Assembly (NCBI GenBank): GCA_026386835.1
Contig: JAPLMV010000030.1
Span: forward strand, 1-18,651
Source: Planctomycetota bacterium
GTDB lineage: Bacteria > Planctomycetota > Phycisphaerae > Sedimentisphaerales > Anaerobacaceae
DNA length: 18,651 bases
Direction: 5' to 3'
In this document: positions 1 through 6,977 of the stretch, piece by piece
Layout: the number at the start of each line of letters is the position of its first letter
How positions within the stretch are numbered: position 1 is the first letter of the stretch
Position numbers and translations under genes: made by a program
Notes under the pieces: model-generated
What the model was told of the DNA's origin: nothing
The model's input: the letters and a program-made list of their open reading frames with translations, nothing else
Database searches by the model: none

Positions 1-581
1 GCTTGTTCCGCACTTATAGTCTCTCCTGTGTAAAAAGGCGTTGTTGATCCTGCCCTGCATGCATATTCCCATTCCGCCTCTGTAGGTAAACGAAAAACCG
101 CATTGAATTGTTTTGACAGGATTTGAGTGAAATATACACACTCAAGCCATTCAATATTCTCAACTGGCAAATCAGTTCTTCCTCTAAATTTGGATGTTCT
201 CCATCTGACCCACGGTGGTGCCGATAGTAACTGTAGCCGCATAACTTCATTGTATTGACTTTGTGTAACTTCATATTTTCCCATATAGAAAGGTTTGCTT
301 ATTTTTACGTGATGCAATGGATGCTCATTACCCCAACTGTTTTTTTCTGATTCAGGAGAACCCATATTAAATTCACCTGCCGGTATTAACATAAAGTCCA
401 TAGAAACATTATTGACGTCTGATATTTTTATGGATATTTGTTGGGGCAGATTCGTATCTTTCGCAGTTTGTTCTTGTAAAATTCGGGATTTTTCTGGTGT
501 ATCTGGGTTTCTTGCTCCAAGTTGTTGTTCGTTGCACCCAACAGAAAATATCAAAAAGAAAGATATAAATAGCCTCTTCAT
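1..581 (-). CDS. SUMF1/formylglycine-generating-enzyme-like lipoprotein (3' part cut by window edge)
   Basis: Reading the minus strand from the ATG at 581-579 gives 193 codons without a stop up to the window edge. The protein starts with a short positive end and a hydrophobic stretch ending in a lipobox (FSVGC, Cys16), so it is probably an exported, lipid-anchored protein. From about residue 60 it follows the FGE-sulfatase (SUMF1) pattern: MLIPAGEFNMGS, KYEVTQSQYNEVM, LPVENIEW and RLPTEAEWEYACRAG, each a hallmark of that fold. True members oxidise a sulfatase cysteine to formylglycine, but most bacterial lipoprotein members lack that activity, and the catalytic cysteine region lies beyond the window. 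AAGGA at 587-591 (complement), five bases before the ATG, supports this start. It is transcribed away from the flagellar cluster. The family call is firm; the enzymatic role is open. Confidence 0.87.
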   Translation of the reverse strand, partial: MKRLFISFFLIFSVGCNEQQLGARNPDTPEKSRILQEQTAKDTNLPQQISIKISDVNNVSMDFMLIPAGEFNMGSPESEKNSWGNEHPLHHVKISKPFYMGKYEVTQSQYNEVMRLQLLSAPPWVRWRTSKFRGRTDLPVENIEWLECVYFTQILSKQFNAVFRLPTEAEWEYACRAGSTTPFYTGETISAEQ

Positions 582-621
582 ATTTTTGTCCTTAAAAGTT
601 ATCCGCAATTGAACTGGTTAT

Positions 622-650
622 GTCATATTTATCTACTTAAATATAATCAA
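622..650 (-). promoter_or_regulatory. Possible sigma-70-like promoter of the SUMF1 lipoprotein gene
   Basis: On the minus strand TTGATT (650-645) and TATGAC (627-622) are separated by 17 bp and would start transcription about 34 bases upstream of the lipoprotein ATG. Each box matches the consensus in four of six positions and the area is AT-rich, so this is only a candidate. Confidence 0.3.
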
Positions 651-785
651 ACCGATATTTCCCATATTAAACGCCTTGCCAAGCCCTTTAATTCCGCCAA
701 CATGAATCATAAGGTTTCGGAAGAGAAAAGCAAATTAAAAATGGCAAGGGGCGTTTTGATGGATTATTGATTATTGGGGAGAAAA

Positions 786-834
786 GAATGTCGAATAACG
801 AACGCCGAACAAGGAATATCGAAGTGAGAAGAGT
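786..834 (+). repeat. Degenerate heptad tandem repeat GAANNNN, seven units
   Basis: Seven consecutive 7-bp units all begin with GAA: GAATGTC, GAATAAC, GAACGCC, GAACAAG, GAATATC, GAAGTGA and GAAGAGT. The remaining four positions vary, so the period is exact while the sequence is not. An eighth weak unit (AAGAAGA) follows. It belongs with the other 7-bp-period arrays of this window. Confidence 0.8.
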
Positions 835-847
835 AAGAAGACGTGAA

Positions 848-872
848 GGGTGGGATGGGGATGGGGAATGGG
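848..872 (+). other. G-quadruplex motif (five G-tracts)
   Basis: Five runs of three or four G lie within 25 bases (848-850, 852-854, 857-860, 863-866, 870-872), separated by loops of 1, 2, 2 and 3 bases. This fits the canonical G-quadruplex pattern on the plus strand. It lies about 340 bp upstream of the flagellar sigma-54 promoter. Confidence 0.7.
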
Positions 873-924
873 ATGTATCTCATGAATCGCAGAAGAGGCA
901 TAAGACCGAAGGCGGCACAACAAT

Positions 925-944
925 CACAGCCGAGGACGGCTGTG
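925..944. repeat. REP-like palindrome
   Basis: CACAGCCG (925-932) and CGGCTGTG (937-944) form a perfect 8-bp stem around the tetraloop AGGA. No T-run follows on either strand, so it does not look like an intrinsic terminator. It resembles dispersed REP-type palindromes, but only one copy lies in the window. Confidence 0.55.
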
Positions 945-953
945 CCACAAAGA

Positions 954-1003
954 AAGTTCAAAATTAAAAGTGCAAGGTTCAAAATTGTGGAATGGAAGAC
1001 TGA
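954..1003 (+). repeat. AAACTYA-type heptad array, copy A
   Basis: Seven 7-bp units: AAGTTCA, AAATTAA, AAGTGCA, AGGTTCA, AAATTGT, GGAATGG and AAGACTG. They align unit by unit with the array at 2086-2134. The last 24-25 bases (979-1003 and 2111-2134) differ by one substitution and one inserted base. Confidence 0.75.
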
Positions 1004-1212
1004 TTTTATGAATACCGAGGCAGGCTTCGTCGCTAAACAGTGGAATTGGCGGGGGTTGTCGATAATGTGTAAAGAAACCATCAAGCTGTATAGAAACCTT
1101 GCGCAATTTCCTTTTCAATTCTCCCATAAATAGTCATGGAAACAGCCGTTTTTCGCATTTTTTGGCAGGAAATGGTCTGGAAATAGCCACAAAATGGGCT
1201 GTTTTTGACACC

Positions 1213-1228
1213 TGGCACAGTTATTGCT
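1213..1228 (+). promoter_or_regulatory. Sigma-54 (RpoN) promoter of the flagellar operon
   Basis: TGGCACAGTTATTGCT matches the sigma-54 consensus TGGCACR-N4-TTGCW at every defined position, with GG and GC exactly 10 bp apart. With the GC at about -13/-12, transcription should begin near 1239, giving a leader of about 38 bases before flgB. It lies in the gene-free spacer with the right orientation and distance. Sigma-54 control of hook-basal-body genes is known in several phyla, so an enhancer-binding activator is expected. Confidence 0.85.
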
Positions 1229-1276
1229 GACATTCTTTCGTGAGATATAGTTTGTTCACAAATTGGGATTATAGAG

Positions 1277-1639
1277 ATGTCCAAAACAAATGAAATAATT
1301 GGTATGCTCGAGTCCGGCATCCGGGCAGAAAATCTCCGCCAGAAGGTGATTTCAAATAATGTCGCCAATCTCGAAACGCCGGGATACAGAAGACAGGCGG
1401 TTAAATTCGAGGAATTGCTTTCCAAGGCGATGGAGTCGCCTGGCAAAACCGGCCTCGATGAAATTGAAGCGGAGGTTTACCAGCCCAATGAGACGCCGGT
1501 GAAATCGAACGGCAATGATGTGAGCTGGGAAGGCGAAGTCGGAGAAATGGTAAAAAACTCCCTTAGGCATAAGGCATACGTGCGGATACTTAATAAAAAG
1601 TACCAGCAGATGCAGGCGGCGATGGACATAAAAGAGTAA
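1277..1639 (+). CDS. flgB: Flagellar proximal rod protein FlgB
   Basis: FlgB forms part of the proximal rod that links the MS ring to the distal rod across the periplasm. The 120 residues have the rod-family N-terminal signature (ISNNVANLETPGYR, about residues 26-39) and the FlgB-type C-terminal helix (LRHKAYVRILNKKYQQM). Both are typical of this short axial protein, which is exported without a cleaved signal. The length is slightly below the usual 130-140. The ATG at 1277 has a weak purine-rich site (GGGATTATAGAG) before it. It is the first gene after the sigma-54 promoter, and flgC follows after 37 bp, the usual flgBC-fliE order. Confidence 0.95.
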   Translation: MSKTNEIIGMLESGIRAENLRQKVISNNVANLETPGYRRQAVKFEELLSKAMESPGKTGLDEIEAEVYQPNETPVKSNGNDVSWEGEVGEMVKNSLRHKAYVRILNKKYQQMQAAMDIKE

Positions 1640-1676
1640 GCGGTAACGGCAGCGATTTGAAAAAGGAAAAAAGGCA

Positions 1677-2084
1677 ATGGAAGTTAATAATAGTTTCGGG
1701 CCGATAGACATAGCAATTTCCGGTATGCGTGCACAGGGCAAAAATATGGAGGTGATTTCCTCGAATGTGGCCAACGCCCGGACGACCAACGCAGGCAACG
1801 GCCAGCCATACCGCAGATTAGAGGCGATGTTAAAGGCGAACGGCGAAGAAAACATCGGCGGAGTCGATATTGATGAGATAACAACCGATATGAGCGATTT
1901 TCCGATGATTTTAGACCCTGGTAATCCTGCGGCTGATGCACAGGGATATGTAAGGATGCCGAACGTGAATTTACCCATTGAAATGATAAATCTTACGATA
2001 GCGACACGTTCATATCAGGCCAATGCGGCCACCTTGAAACGGTATCAGCAAATGGTGGAGACAACGCTGGAGTTACTTAGATAA
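1677..2084 (+). CDS. flgC: Flagellar proximal rod protein FlgC
   Basis: FlgC is another proximal rod subunit, exported by the flagellar type III system. The 135-residue product carries the rod/hook N-terminal motif (ISGMRAQGKNMEVISSNVAN, about residues 14-33) and the C-terminal heptad-like helix (PIEMINLTIATRSYQANA) common to FlgC, FlgE, FlgF and FlgG. The length is normal for FlgC. A purine-rich site (AAAAAGGAAAAAAGG, 1661-1675) precedes the ATG. The stop is followed at once by heptad-repeat DNA that fills the gap to fliE. Confidence 0.95.
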   Translation: MEVNNSFGPIDIAISGMRAQGKNMEVISSNVANARTTNAGNGQPYRRLEAMLKANGEENIGGVDIDEITTDMSDFPMILDPGNPAADAQGYVRMPNVNLPIEMINLTIATRSYQANAATLKRYQQMVETTLELLR

Positions 2085-2085
2085 G

Positions 2086-2134
2086 AAACTCAAAACTTAA
2101 AACTAAAAACTCAAAATTGCGGAATGAAGACTGA
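2086..2134 (+). repeat. AAACTYA-type heptad array, copy B, in the flgC-fliE gap
   Basis: Seven 7-bp units fill the space between the flgC stop and the fliE ribosome-binding site: AAACTCA, AAACTTA, AAACTAA, AAACTCA, AAATTGC, GGAATGA and AGACTGA. It is related to copy A (954-1003) along its whole length. Confidence 0.8.
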
Positions 2135-2149
2135 AATAAAGGAAATAAG

Positions 2150-2464
2150 ATGATTAACCTGAATGCAAATGTAGCTTCGTCGATGCCGAGAATTGACACA
2201 GGGATTCCCAAAATCGGCAGCGCCGATGCGGGAAAATCGGGTTTTGGCGACACTGTCAAGGCAGTCGAGAAATATATCTCATCAATAGAAGATAACAATC
2301 AGGCATCGGAGATGTCCATCAAGGACTTATTGTCGGGCAAGAACGATGACATAACCTCGGTGGTATCGGCAATGGCCAAGGCGGATATGAGCTTCAAGCT
2401 TCTTGTCGGGGTAAGAAACAAGCTGATAGATGCGTACAAGCAAACGATGAATATGCCGATATAA
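2150..2464 (+). CDS. fliE: Flagellar hook-basal body protein FliE
   Basis: FliE is the small adaptor joining the MS ring to the proximal rod and is among the first exported subunits. The 104 residues match the family length. The conserved C-terminal half is clear: EMSIKDLLSGKNDDITSVVSAMAKADMSF.. then LLVGVRNKLIDAYKQTMNMPI, with the expected V.VRNKL..AY....M pattern. The ATG at 2150 follows a good site (AAAGGAAATAAG). The gene sits between flgC and fliF, the classical position. Confidence 0.95.
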   Translation: MINLNANVASSMPRIDTGIPKIGSADAGKSGFGDTVKAVEKYISSIEDNNQASEMSIKDLLSGKNDDITSVVSAMAKADMSFKLLVGVRNKLIDAYKQTMNMPI

Positions 2465-2498
2465 TTCAAAAATTAAAATTAAAAATGTAAAATTTGAG
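2464..2498 (+). repeat. AT-rich heptad array in the fliE-fliF gap
   Basis: Five 7-bp units occupy the whole 39-bp gap: ATTCAAA, AATTAAA, ATTAAAA, ATGTAAA and ATTTGAG. The last unit ends inside GAGG, the probable ribosome-binding site of fliF, so the repeat and the translation signal overlap. Confidence 0.6.
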
Positions 2499-2503
2499 GT
2501 TGA

Positions 2504-4036
2504 ATGGATTTTTTTCAGAAGCTAACAGTGGTTTGGCAAAAGGTCGGACTGGTTCAGCGGGCGTTGCTTATCGCTGTGGTTCTGACGCTTTCGATAGTGG
2601 GGTTTCTGCTTACCAAGTGGGCACGGACGCCTGATATGGTTATGCTTTATCAGGAACTTGCGCCTGAAGAGGCGGCGAAAATCACGGACAAGATAGCGGG
2701 CAAGAGCATCTCTTACGAACTGCGAGACGGCGGAACAAGCGTCTATGCGCCAAGGGAAAAGATTTATCAGCTTCGTTTAGATATGGCAAAGGATGGGCTT
2801 CCTGGCGGTGCACAGGGCGGTTATAAGATATTCGACGAGGAAAAGATCGGTACAAGCCCATTCGTTCAAAATGTCAACCTGAAGCGGGCACTCGAAGAGG
2901 AGCTTGCAAAAAGTATTCTAATGATAGACGGGGTGGTTCAATGCAGGGTACATATCGTAAATGCTGAGCGGACGATTTTCACATCCAGCGGTTCAAACAA
3001 GACTGCATCGGTAGTTTTGAGGATTAAACCCGGCTACCGGCTAATCGCGGCAAATATTGCGGCAGTAACTCATTTGGTGGCAGGGAGCGTGGAAGGACTT
3101 AAAACCGACAGCATTACCGTGGTTGACAGCCAGGGAAGACTTCTTTCCAGTGAATCAGATAAGGCCATGACAAACGGGGCAGGGACGGTTGCGGATTACA
3201 AGGAAAGGGTGGAGCAGGGTCTTGAGGAAAAGGTCGAGGATATGCTGGCTGCTGTTTTGGGGTCTGGGCGTGCATCTGTGAAGGTCAGCGCTGTTATAGA
3301 CATGAACAGCTGCAGCACCATGACGGAATTGTACGAGCCGAAGGGTGTAGCCATAAAAGAGGAGATTAAAAACCAGGTTGAAACCAAGGCCAACAGTGAA
3401 TCCAACAGCGTTCGGGCAAGTGCACCGGCGAGCACAAAGAAGGACGACACAACGCTTACGGAATTTGCCATAGGCAAGACAGTGAAGCAGCTTGTCGAGA
3501 TGCCCGGGAGCATAACATCGATAAAAGTTGCAGCTTTTGTTGACTTATCGAGTCCTGTTTCCGCGGATTCCAATAAGACGGGATCGGCGGGCGGTCAGGC
3601 GGCACCTGCAAGCATAATGCAAATTTCGGACGTGGAAGAAATCATTAAGAATGCACTGGGTCTTTCGGATACAACTGGTATTAAGGTGGTAAATGTTCCG
3701 TTCCATCATGAAATTGAAGTGATGGCCAATGAGGAGCCGTCCAAATGGCCTCGGTATCTTACGATGGCCAAGCAGGCGTCGCTTGGAATTGCGGCGATTT
3801 GTGCGGTACTTATCCTTAAGATATTCAGCGGGGCAAAGAAGAAGGCAGGGTCAGGCGTTGCGCTGGATCAACTGGGTGGGAGTGATGGTGCTGCGGGTTA
3901 TCTTCCGTCGTCGGGGTCTGGGGCGGGGAACTCAGAGCCTGTTGTCCTTCGAAGGCAGATAGCGAGTGCTTTGCAGGATAACCCGACACAGGTCAAGCAA
4001 TTATTTGCCAGTTGGCTGGAAGAGAAGGGGGCGTAA
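2504..4036 (+). CDS. fliF: Flagellar MS-ring protein FliF
   Basis: FliF builds the MS ring in the inner membrane, the platform for rod, switch and export gate. The 510 residues have the family layout: first membrane helix at about 20-40; a YscJ/FliF-type domain (MLYQELAPEEAAKI, KIGTSPFVQNVNLKRALEEELAKSI, VVQCRVHIV); the ring-building domain; a second membrane helix at about 423-441; and the cytoplasmic tail ending in RRQIASALQDNPTQVKQLFASWL, the FliG-binding peptide. Length is near the usual 520-560. The ATG at 2504 follows GAGG with a tight 4-base spacer. fliG begins five bases after the stop. Confidence 0.97.
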   Translation: MDFFQKLTVVWQKVGLVQRALLIAVVLTLSIVGFLLTKWARTPDMVMLYQELAPEEAAKITDKIAGKSISYELRDGGTSVYAPREKIYQLRLDMAKDGLPGGAQGGYKIFDEEKIGTSPFVQNVNLKRALEEELAKSILMIDGVVQCRVHIVNAERTIFTSSGSNKTASVVLRIKPGYRLIAANIAAVTHLVAGSVEGLKTDSITVVDSQGRLLSSESDKAMTNGAGTVADYKERVEQGLEEKVEDMLAAVLGSGRASVKVSAVIDMNSCSTMTELYEPKGVAIKEEIKNQVETKANSESNSVRASAPASTKKDDTTLTEFAIGKTVKQLVEMPGSITSIKVAAFVDLSSPVSADSNKTGSAGGQAAPASIMQISDVEEIIKNALGLSDTTGIKVVNVPFHHEIEVMANEEPSKWPRYLTMAKQASLGIAAICAVLILKIFSGAKKKAGSGVALDQLGGSDGAAGYLPSSGSGAGNSEPVVLRRQIASALQDNPTQVKQLFASWLEEKGA

Positions 4037-4040
4037 TCAG

Positions 4041-5039
4041 ATGCCGCTGACCGGTAAACAAAAAGCTGCGATGCTGTTGTTGAGTCTTGATGCCTCTACA
4101 GCGGCAGAACTGCTGAAAGGCGTTAACCACGATGTGGTTCAGGAACTGGCGGTGGAGGTGGCATATCTTGATGCATCCGGTTTCCGCAGCAGCCAGCAAA
4201 GTCTTGAGATGGTAAGGAAATTCTACGGTTCACTGCAAAAAAAGCCGGAATTCAAAATAAGGGATTTTCTGAAGGAGATGCTCAAAAGCAGCGTTGGAGA
4301 CGAAAAGGCGGTAAAAATTCAAACACAGATACGTGACTTGCTGCAGAAACGTGACCCGTTTATATCTATCCGCTCGGCTGATACACAGACGCTTGTTTCG
4401 ATTTTGGGGACTGAACATCCGCAGGCGGCTGCGGTGGTTTTATCTGAACTGACACCTAAGAAAAGTTCGGAGGTGCTGGGTCTTTTGAATGAGGGAATCC
4501 GGGTCAGTGCGGTCAGCAGGATGACAAGGAGCGAAAGTACAACTTCTGAGGCAAAGATACGGATAGCGGAAATGATTTGCAAGCGTCTTGAAGCTGCGGC
4601 ACCCGGCAAAGTGGCAGCAGTATCGCAAAGGCCTGAACAGTCCCTGCGGAAAGTGGCGGTGATTTTGAGGAATCTGGGAAAGGAACTCCGTGACGGGATG
4701 CTCGCGGCGATAAGGGAAAAAGACGAAGAGTCTGGGAAAATGGTGACTCAGTTGATGATAGTTTGGGATGATATTCCGCTGATTGCCGATCGGTCTCTTC
4801 AGGAGGGGCTGCGAAAGATAGATGCGCAGAAACTGGCGCTTGCCCTGATAAAGGCCGACGAAACAATCACAAAGAAAATCCGGTCAAATATATCCGAGCG
4901 GGCAGCGGCGACGGTGGATGAGGAAACATCGCTTATGTCGTCACCGAAGAAAGAAGCGATTGCGGAGGCAAAAGAAGGTGTCGTTGAGGTTTTGCGTGAT
5001 ATGAACGAAAAAGGTGAGCTTACATTTATAGAAGAATGA
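4041..5039 (+). CDS. fliG: Flagellar motor switch protein FliG
   Basis: FliG couples the MS ring to the stator and transmits torque. I take the start at 4041: the protein then begins MPLTGKQKAAMLLLSLD, the typical FliG N-terminus, has AAGGGGG upstream, and is 332 residues long, close to the usual 330-335. The same frame is open upstream to 3966, but that would overlap fliF by 71 bases and add unrelated residues. The middle domain carries the EHPQ motif (TEHPQAAAVVLSEL). In the C-terminal torque domain, aligned by eye to E. coli, Lys264 and Arg281 are kept, while Asp288, Asp289 and Arg297 appear as Glu, Glu and Lys. Charge is thus preserved. Confidence 0.96.
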   Translation: MPLTGKQKAAMLLLSLDASTAAELLKGVNHDVVQELAVEVAYLDASGFRSSQQSLEMVRKFYGSLQKKPEFKIRDFLKEMLKSSVGDEKAVKIQTQIRDLLQKRDPFISIRSADTQTLVSILGTEHPQAAAVVLSELTPKKSSEVLGLLNEGIRVSAVSRMTRSESTTSEAKIRIAEMICKRLEAAAPGKVAAVSQRPEQSLRKVAVILRNLGKELRDGMLAAIREKDEESGKMVTQLMIVWDDIPLIADRSLQEGLRKIDAQKLALALIKADETITKKIRSNISERAAATVDEETSLMSSPKKEAIAEAKEGVVEVLRDMNEKGELTFIEE

Positions 5040-5043
5040 TGCG

Positions 5044-5598
5044 ATGGGCGGTACATTTACAATCAATGTTGCGGCACCAATACAAACGGTGGAGATTTTA
5101 AGCGTACGCTCCGGCAACGGGGACAGCAGCGAGTTAAATTTACAGTCAGTTGGCGAGTCATCGTGTGATTTAGAAAAGGTTTCGCAGTTTTGTCTGATGC
5201 TAAAGGGACTGGCTGAGAAATTAAATCAATCATGCGATAAATTGTTTACCGAGCATAAGGATGAAATTGCAAAACTTTCGCTGGAAATAGCCAGGAAGAT
5301 ATTGATGCAGAAAGTCAGTGAGGGCGATTATGAAATAGAATCAATTATTAAAGAAGCAATTAAAAGCGCTCCCACGCGGCAGAATATCGCGGTGCATCTG
5401 AATCCTGAAGATTTTGTTAAATGCCAGAAACTTCAGGATGATGATTCCGGGGGCGTTTTAGTCGGCATTAAGTTTGTTTGCGACCCTGATATCGGTCGGG
5501 CGGAGTGCGTGCTCGATACACCAAAAGGAATTATAAAATCGCTGATGAACGAACATTTGGACAGAATCGGCAAGGCGCTTAACGCTGCGGAAAAATAG
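5044..5598 (+). CDS. fliH: Flagellar export ATPase regulator FliH
   Basis: FliH is the peripheral-stalk-like regulator that ties the FliI ATPase to the export apparatus and C-ring. The 184-residue product has a central helical part (EKLNQSCDKLFTEHKDEIAKLSLEIARKILMQKV) and the C-terminal FliH/HrpE-type domain (NIAVHLNPEDF..., DPDIGRAECVLDTPKGII). Position between fliG and fliI supports the call. No strong ribosome-binding site precedes the ATG at 5044, four bases past the fliG stop, so translational coupling is likely. The protein contains no tryptophan, so the N-terminal tryptophans used by E. coli FliH to contact FlhA are absent. Sequence similarity alone would be modest; context makes it secure. 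Confidence 0.88.
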   Translation: MGGTFTINVAAPIQTVEILSVRSGNGDSSELNLQSVGESSCDLEKVSQFCLMLKGLAEKLNQSCDKLFTEHKDEIAKLSLEIARKILMQKVSEGDYEIESIIKEAIKSAPTRQNIAVHLNPEDFVKCQKLQDDDSGGVLVGIKFVCDPDIGRAECVLDTPKGIIKSLMNEHLDRIGKALNAAEK

Positions 5599-5601
5599 TT
5601 T

Positions 5602-6963
5602 ATGACAGCTACGAAACCGGAAAAATCTCTGATTGACTTCGAAAAATTTCACACAGCCCTGCAATCTGTGAAGTTGCTGGATTGCGAGGGTTCTGTGGTG
5701 CGTGTTTCCGGTCTTACGGTTGAATGCGCAGGGCCTATACTGGGTTTGGGTGAGCTTTGCGGAATACACATTCGAGGCGGGAAAAGGGTTTTAGCCGAGG
5801 TGGTTGGGTTCAGGAATGACCATTTGATTCTGCTGCCTCTGGAGCATATAGGGGGTATATCGCCGGGCGATACGGTAACAGCGCACACTACTGTCCGTTA
5901 TATTACATTAAGCAATGCAGTTCTCGGCAGGGTACTAAACGGGCTTGGAGAACCAATCGACGGCAAAGGGGCATTGAGCGGGACTGAAAAAAAGTCACTG
6001 GATGCAAGCAGTCCTTTGGCATTGACTCGTGAAAAGATTACAAAACCTCTTCCTCTGGGGATAAGGTCGATAGACGGGATACTGACATGCGGGAAGGGTC
6101 AGCGTATAGGAATTTTTGCCGGCAGCGGCGTCGGCAAGAGCGTACTTCTCGGTGACATCGCGAATTCAAGCGAGGCGGCAGTGAATGTTGTGGCGTTGAT
6201 AGGCGAACGGGGCAGGGAGGTTCGCGAATTCCTGGAAGAGAACCTTGGGGCTGAGGGGCTTTCTCGCAGCGTGGTTATAGTGGCTGCGTCAGATTCGCCG
6301 CCTATTCAGCGAGTCAAGGCGGCATTTGTGGCTGTTACGATAGCCGAATACTTCAGGGACAAGGGCAAGGATGTCCTGTTTATGATGGATTCGCTGACTC
6401 GTTTTGCACAGGCGCAGCGTGAAATAGGACTTGCGGCAGGCGAGCCGCCGGCAACGAAGGGTTACTGTCCGAGCGTTTTTTCAATGATGCCAAGACTCAT
6501 CGAGCGGCTTGGATGCGCGGCAAAAGGCAGCATCACTGGCATTTTAACAGTACTTGTGGAAAATGACGATTTGGCAGACCCTGTCGCAGACAGTGCAAGA
6601 AGTCTGCTGGATGGTCACATAGTTCTTTCGAGAAAACTGGCGGACAGGGGACATTATCCGGCTGTGGATATTCTGCAAAGCGTCAGCAGGCTGATGCCTG
6701 CCGTTGTAAGCAAGGAGCACAAAATCGCTGCGCAGAAATTAAAGGAAATATATGCCACCTATTTCGACGCAGAGGATTTGATAAATATCGGCGCGTTTTC
6801 ACCTGGCAGCAACCGGCGTATCGACGGGGCGATTTCGCTGATTGACCGGATAAACAGTTTCTTTATCCAGCAGGTCCGAGAGAGGAGCGAGTTTAAGGAA
6901 ACCGTCAAACAGTTAACGGCTATTACAAAATCATGGGACGAGCTTTTGAGTTCAAAGATTTGA
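5602..6963 (+). CDS. fliI: Flagellum-specific export ATPase FliI
   Basis: FliI is the hexameric ATPase that energises and prepares substrates for flagellar type III export. The 453 residues contain Walker A (AGSGVGKS, residues 173-180), the family motif GERGREVREFLEENLG, Walker B (VLFMMDSLTRFA, Asp263), and the conserved stretch GEPPATKGYCPSVFSMMPRLIERLG. Length fits FliI. The ATG at 5602 lies three bases after the fliH stop without a clear ribosome-binding site, which suggests coupled translation with fliH. The order fliH-fliI-fliJ is the standard export-ATPase module. Confidence 0.97.
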   Translation: MTATKPEKSLIDFEKFHTALQSVKLLDCEGSVVRVSGLTVECAGPILGLGELCGIHIRGGKRVLAEVVGFRNDHLILLPLEHIGGISPGDTVTAHTTVRYITLSNAVLGRVLNGLGEPIDGKGALSGTEKKSLDASSPLALTREKITKPLPLGIRSIDGILTCGKGQRIGIFAGSGVGKSVLLGDIANSSEAAVNVVALIGERGREVREFLEENLGAEGLSRSVVIVAASDSPPIQRVKAAFVAVTIAEYFRDKGKDVLFMMDSLTRFAQAQREIGLAAGEPPATKGYCPSVFSMMPRLIERLGCAAKGSITGILTVLVENDDLADPVADSARSLLDGHIVLSRKLADRGHYPAVDILQSVSRLMPAVVSKEHKIAAQKLKEIYATYFDAEDLINIGAFSPGSNRRIDGAISLIDRINSFFIQQVRERSEFKETVKQLTAITKSWDELLSSKI

Positions 6964-6977
6964 AAGACGGAAAATAA

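Larger units (their letters stand above)
582..1276. other. Gene-free divergent spacer (695 bp) between the lipoprotein gene and flgB
   Basis: No reading frame here resembles a protein. The short frames at about 764-1133 on both strands run through repeats and lack ribosome-binding sites. The spacer holds a possible minus-strand promoter (622-650), an imperfect inverted repeat (669-681 with 742-756), a GAANNNN heptad array (786-834), a G-quadruplex motif (848-872), a REP-like palindrome (925-944), an AAACTYA-type heptad array (954-1003), an inverted repeat (1140-1147 with 1197-1204) and the sigma-54 promoter of the flagellar operon (1213-1228). Confidence 0.75.

Noticed and set aside
14..274. 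Minus-strand frame of 86 codons
   Set aside because: It is out of frame with the SUMF1-like gene that runs continuously from 581 to 1, and its translation has no family features.
412..612. Plus-strand frame of 66 codons
   Set aside because: It lies antisense to the lipoprotein gene and has no ribosome-binding site.
764..1133. Several overlapping frames on both strands upstream of flgB
   Set aside because: They read through heptad repeats, a G-run and a palindrome; the products are low-complexity and lack ribosome-binding sites.
3966..4040. Longer fliG starting at 3966
   Set aside because: It would overlap fliF and add residues unlike FliG; ATG 4041 has a good site and the family N-terminus.
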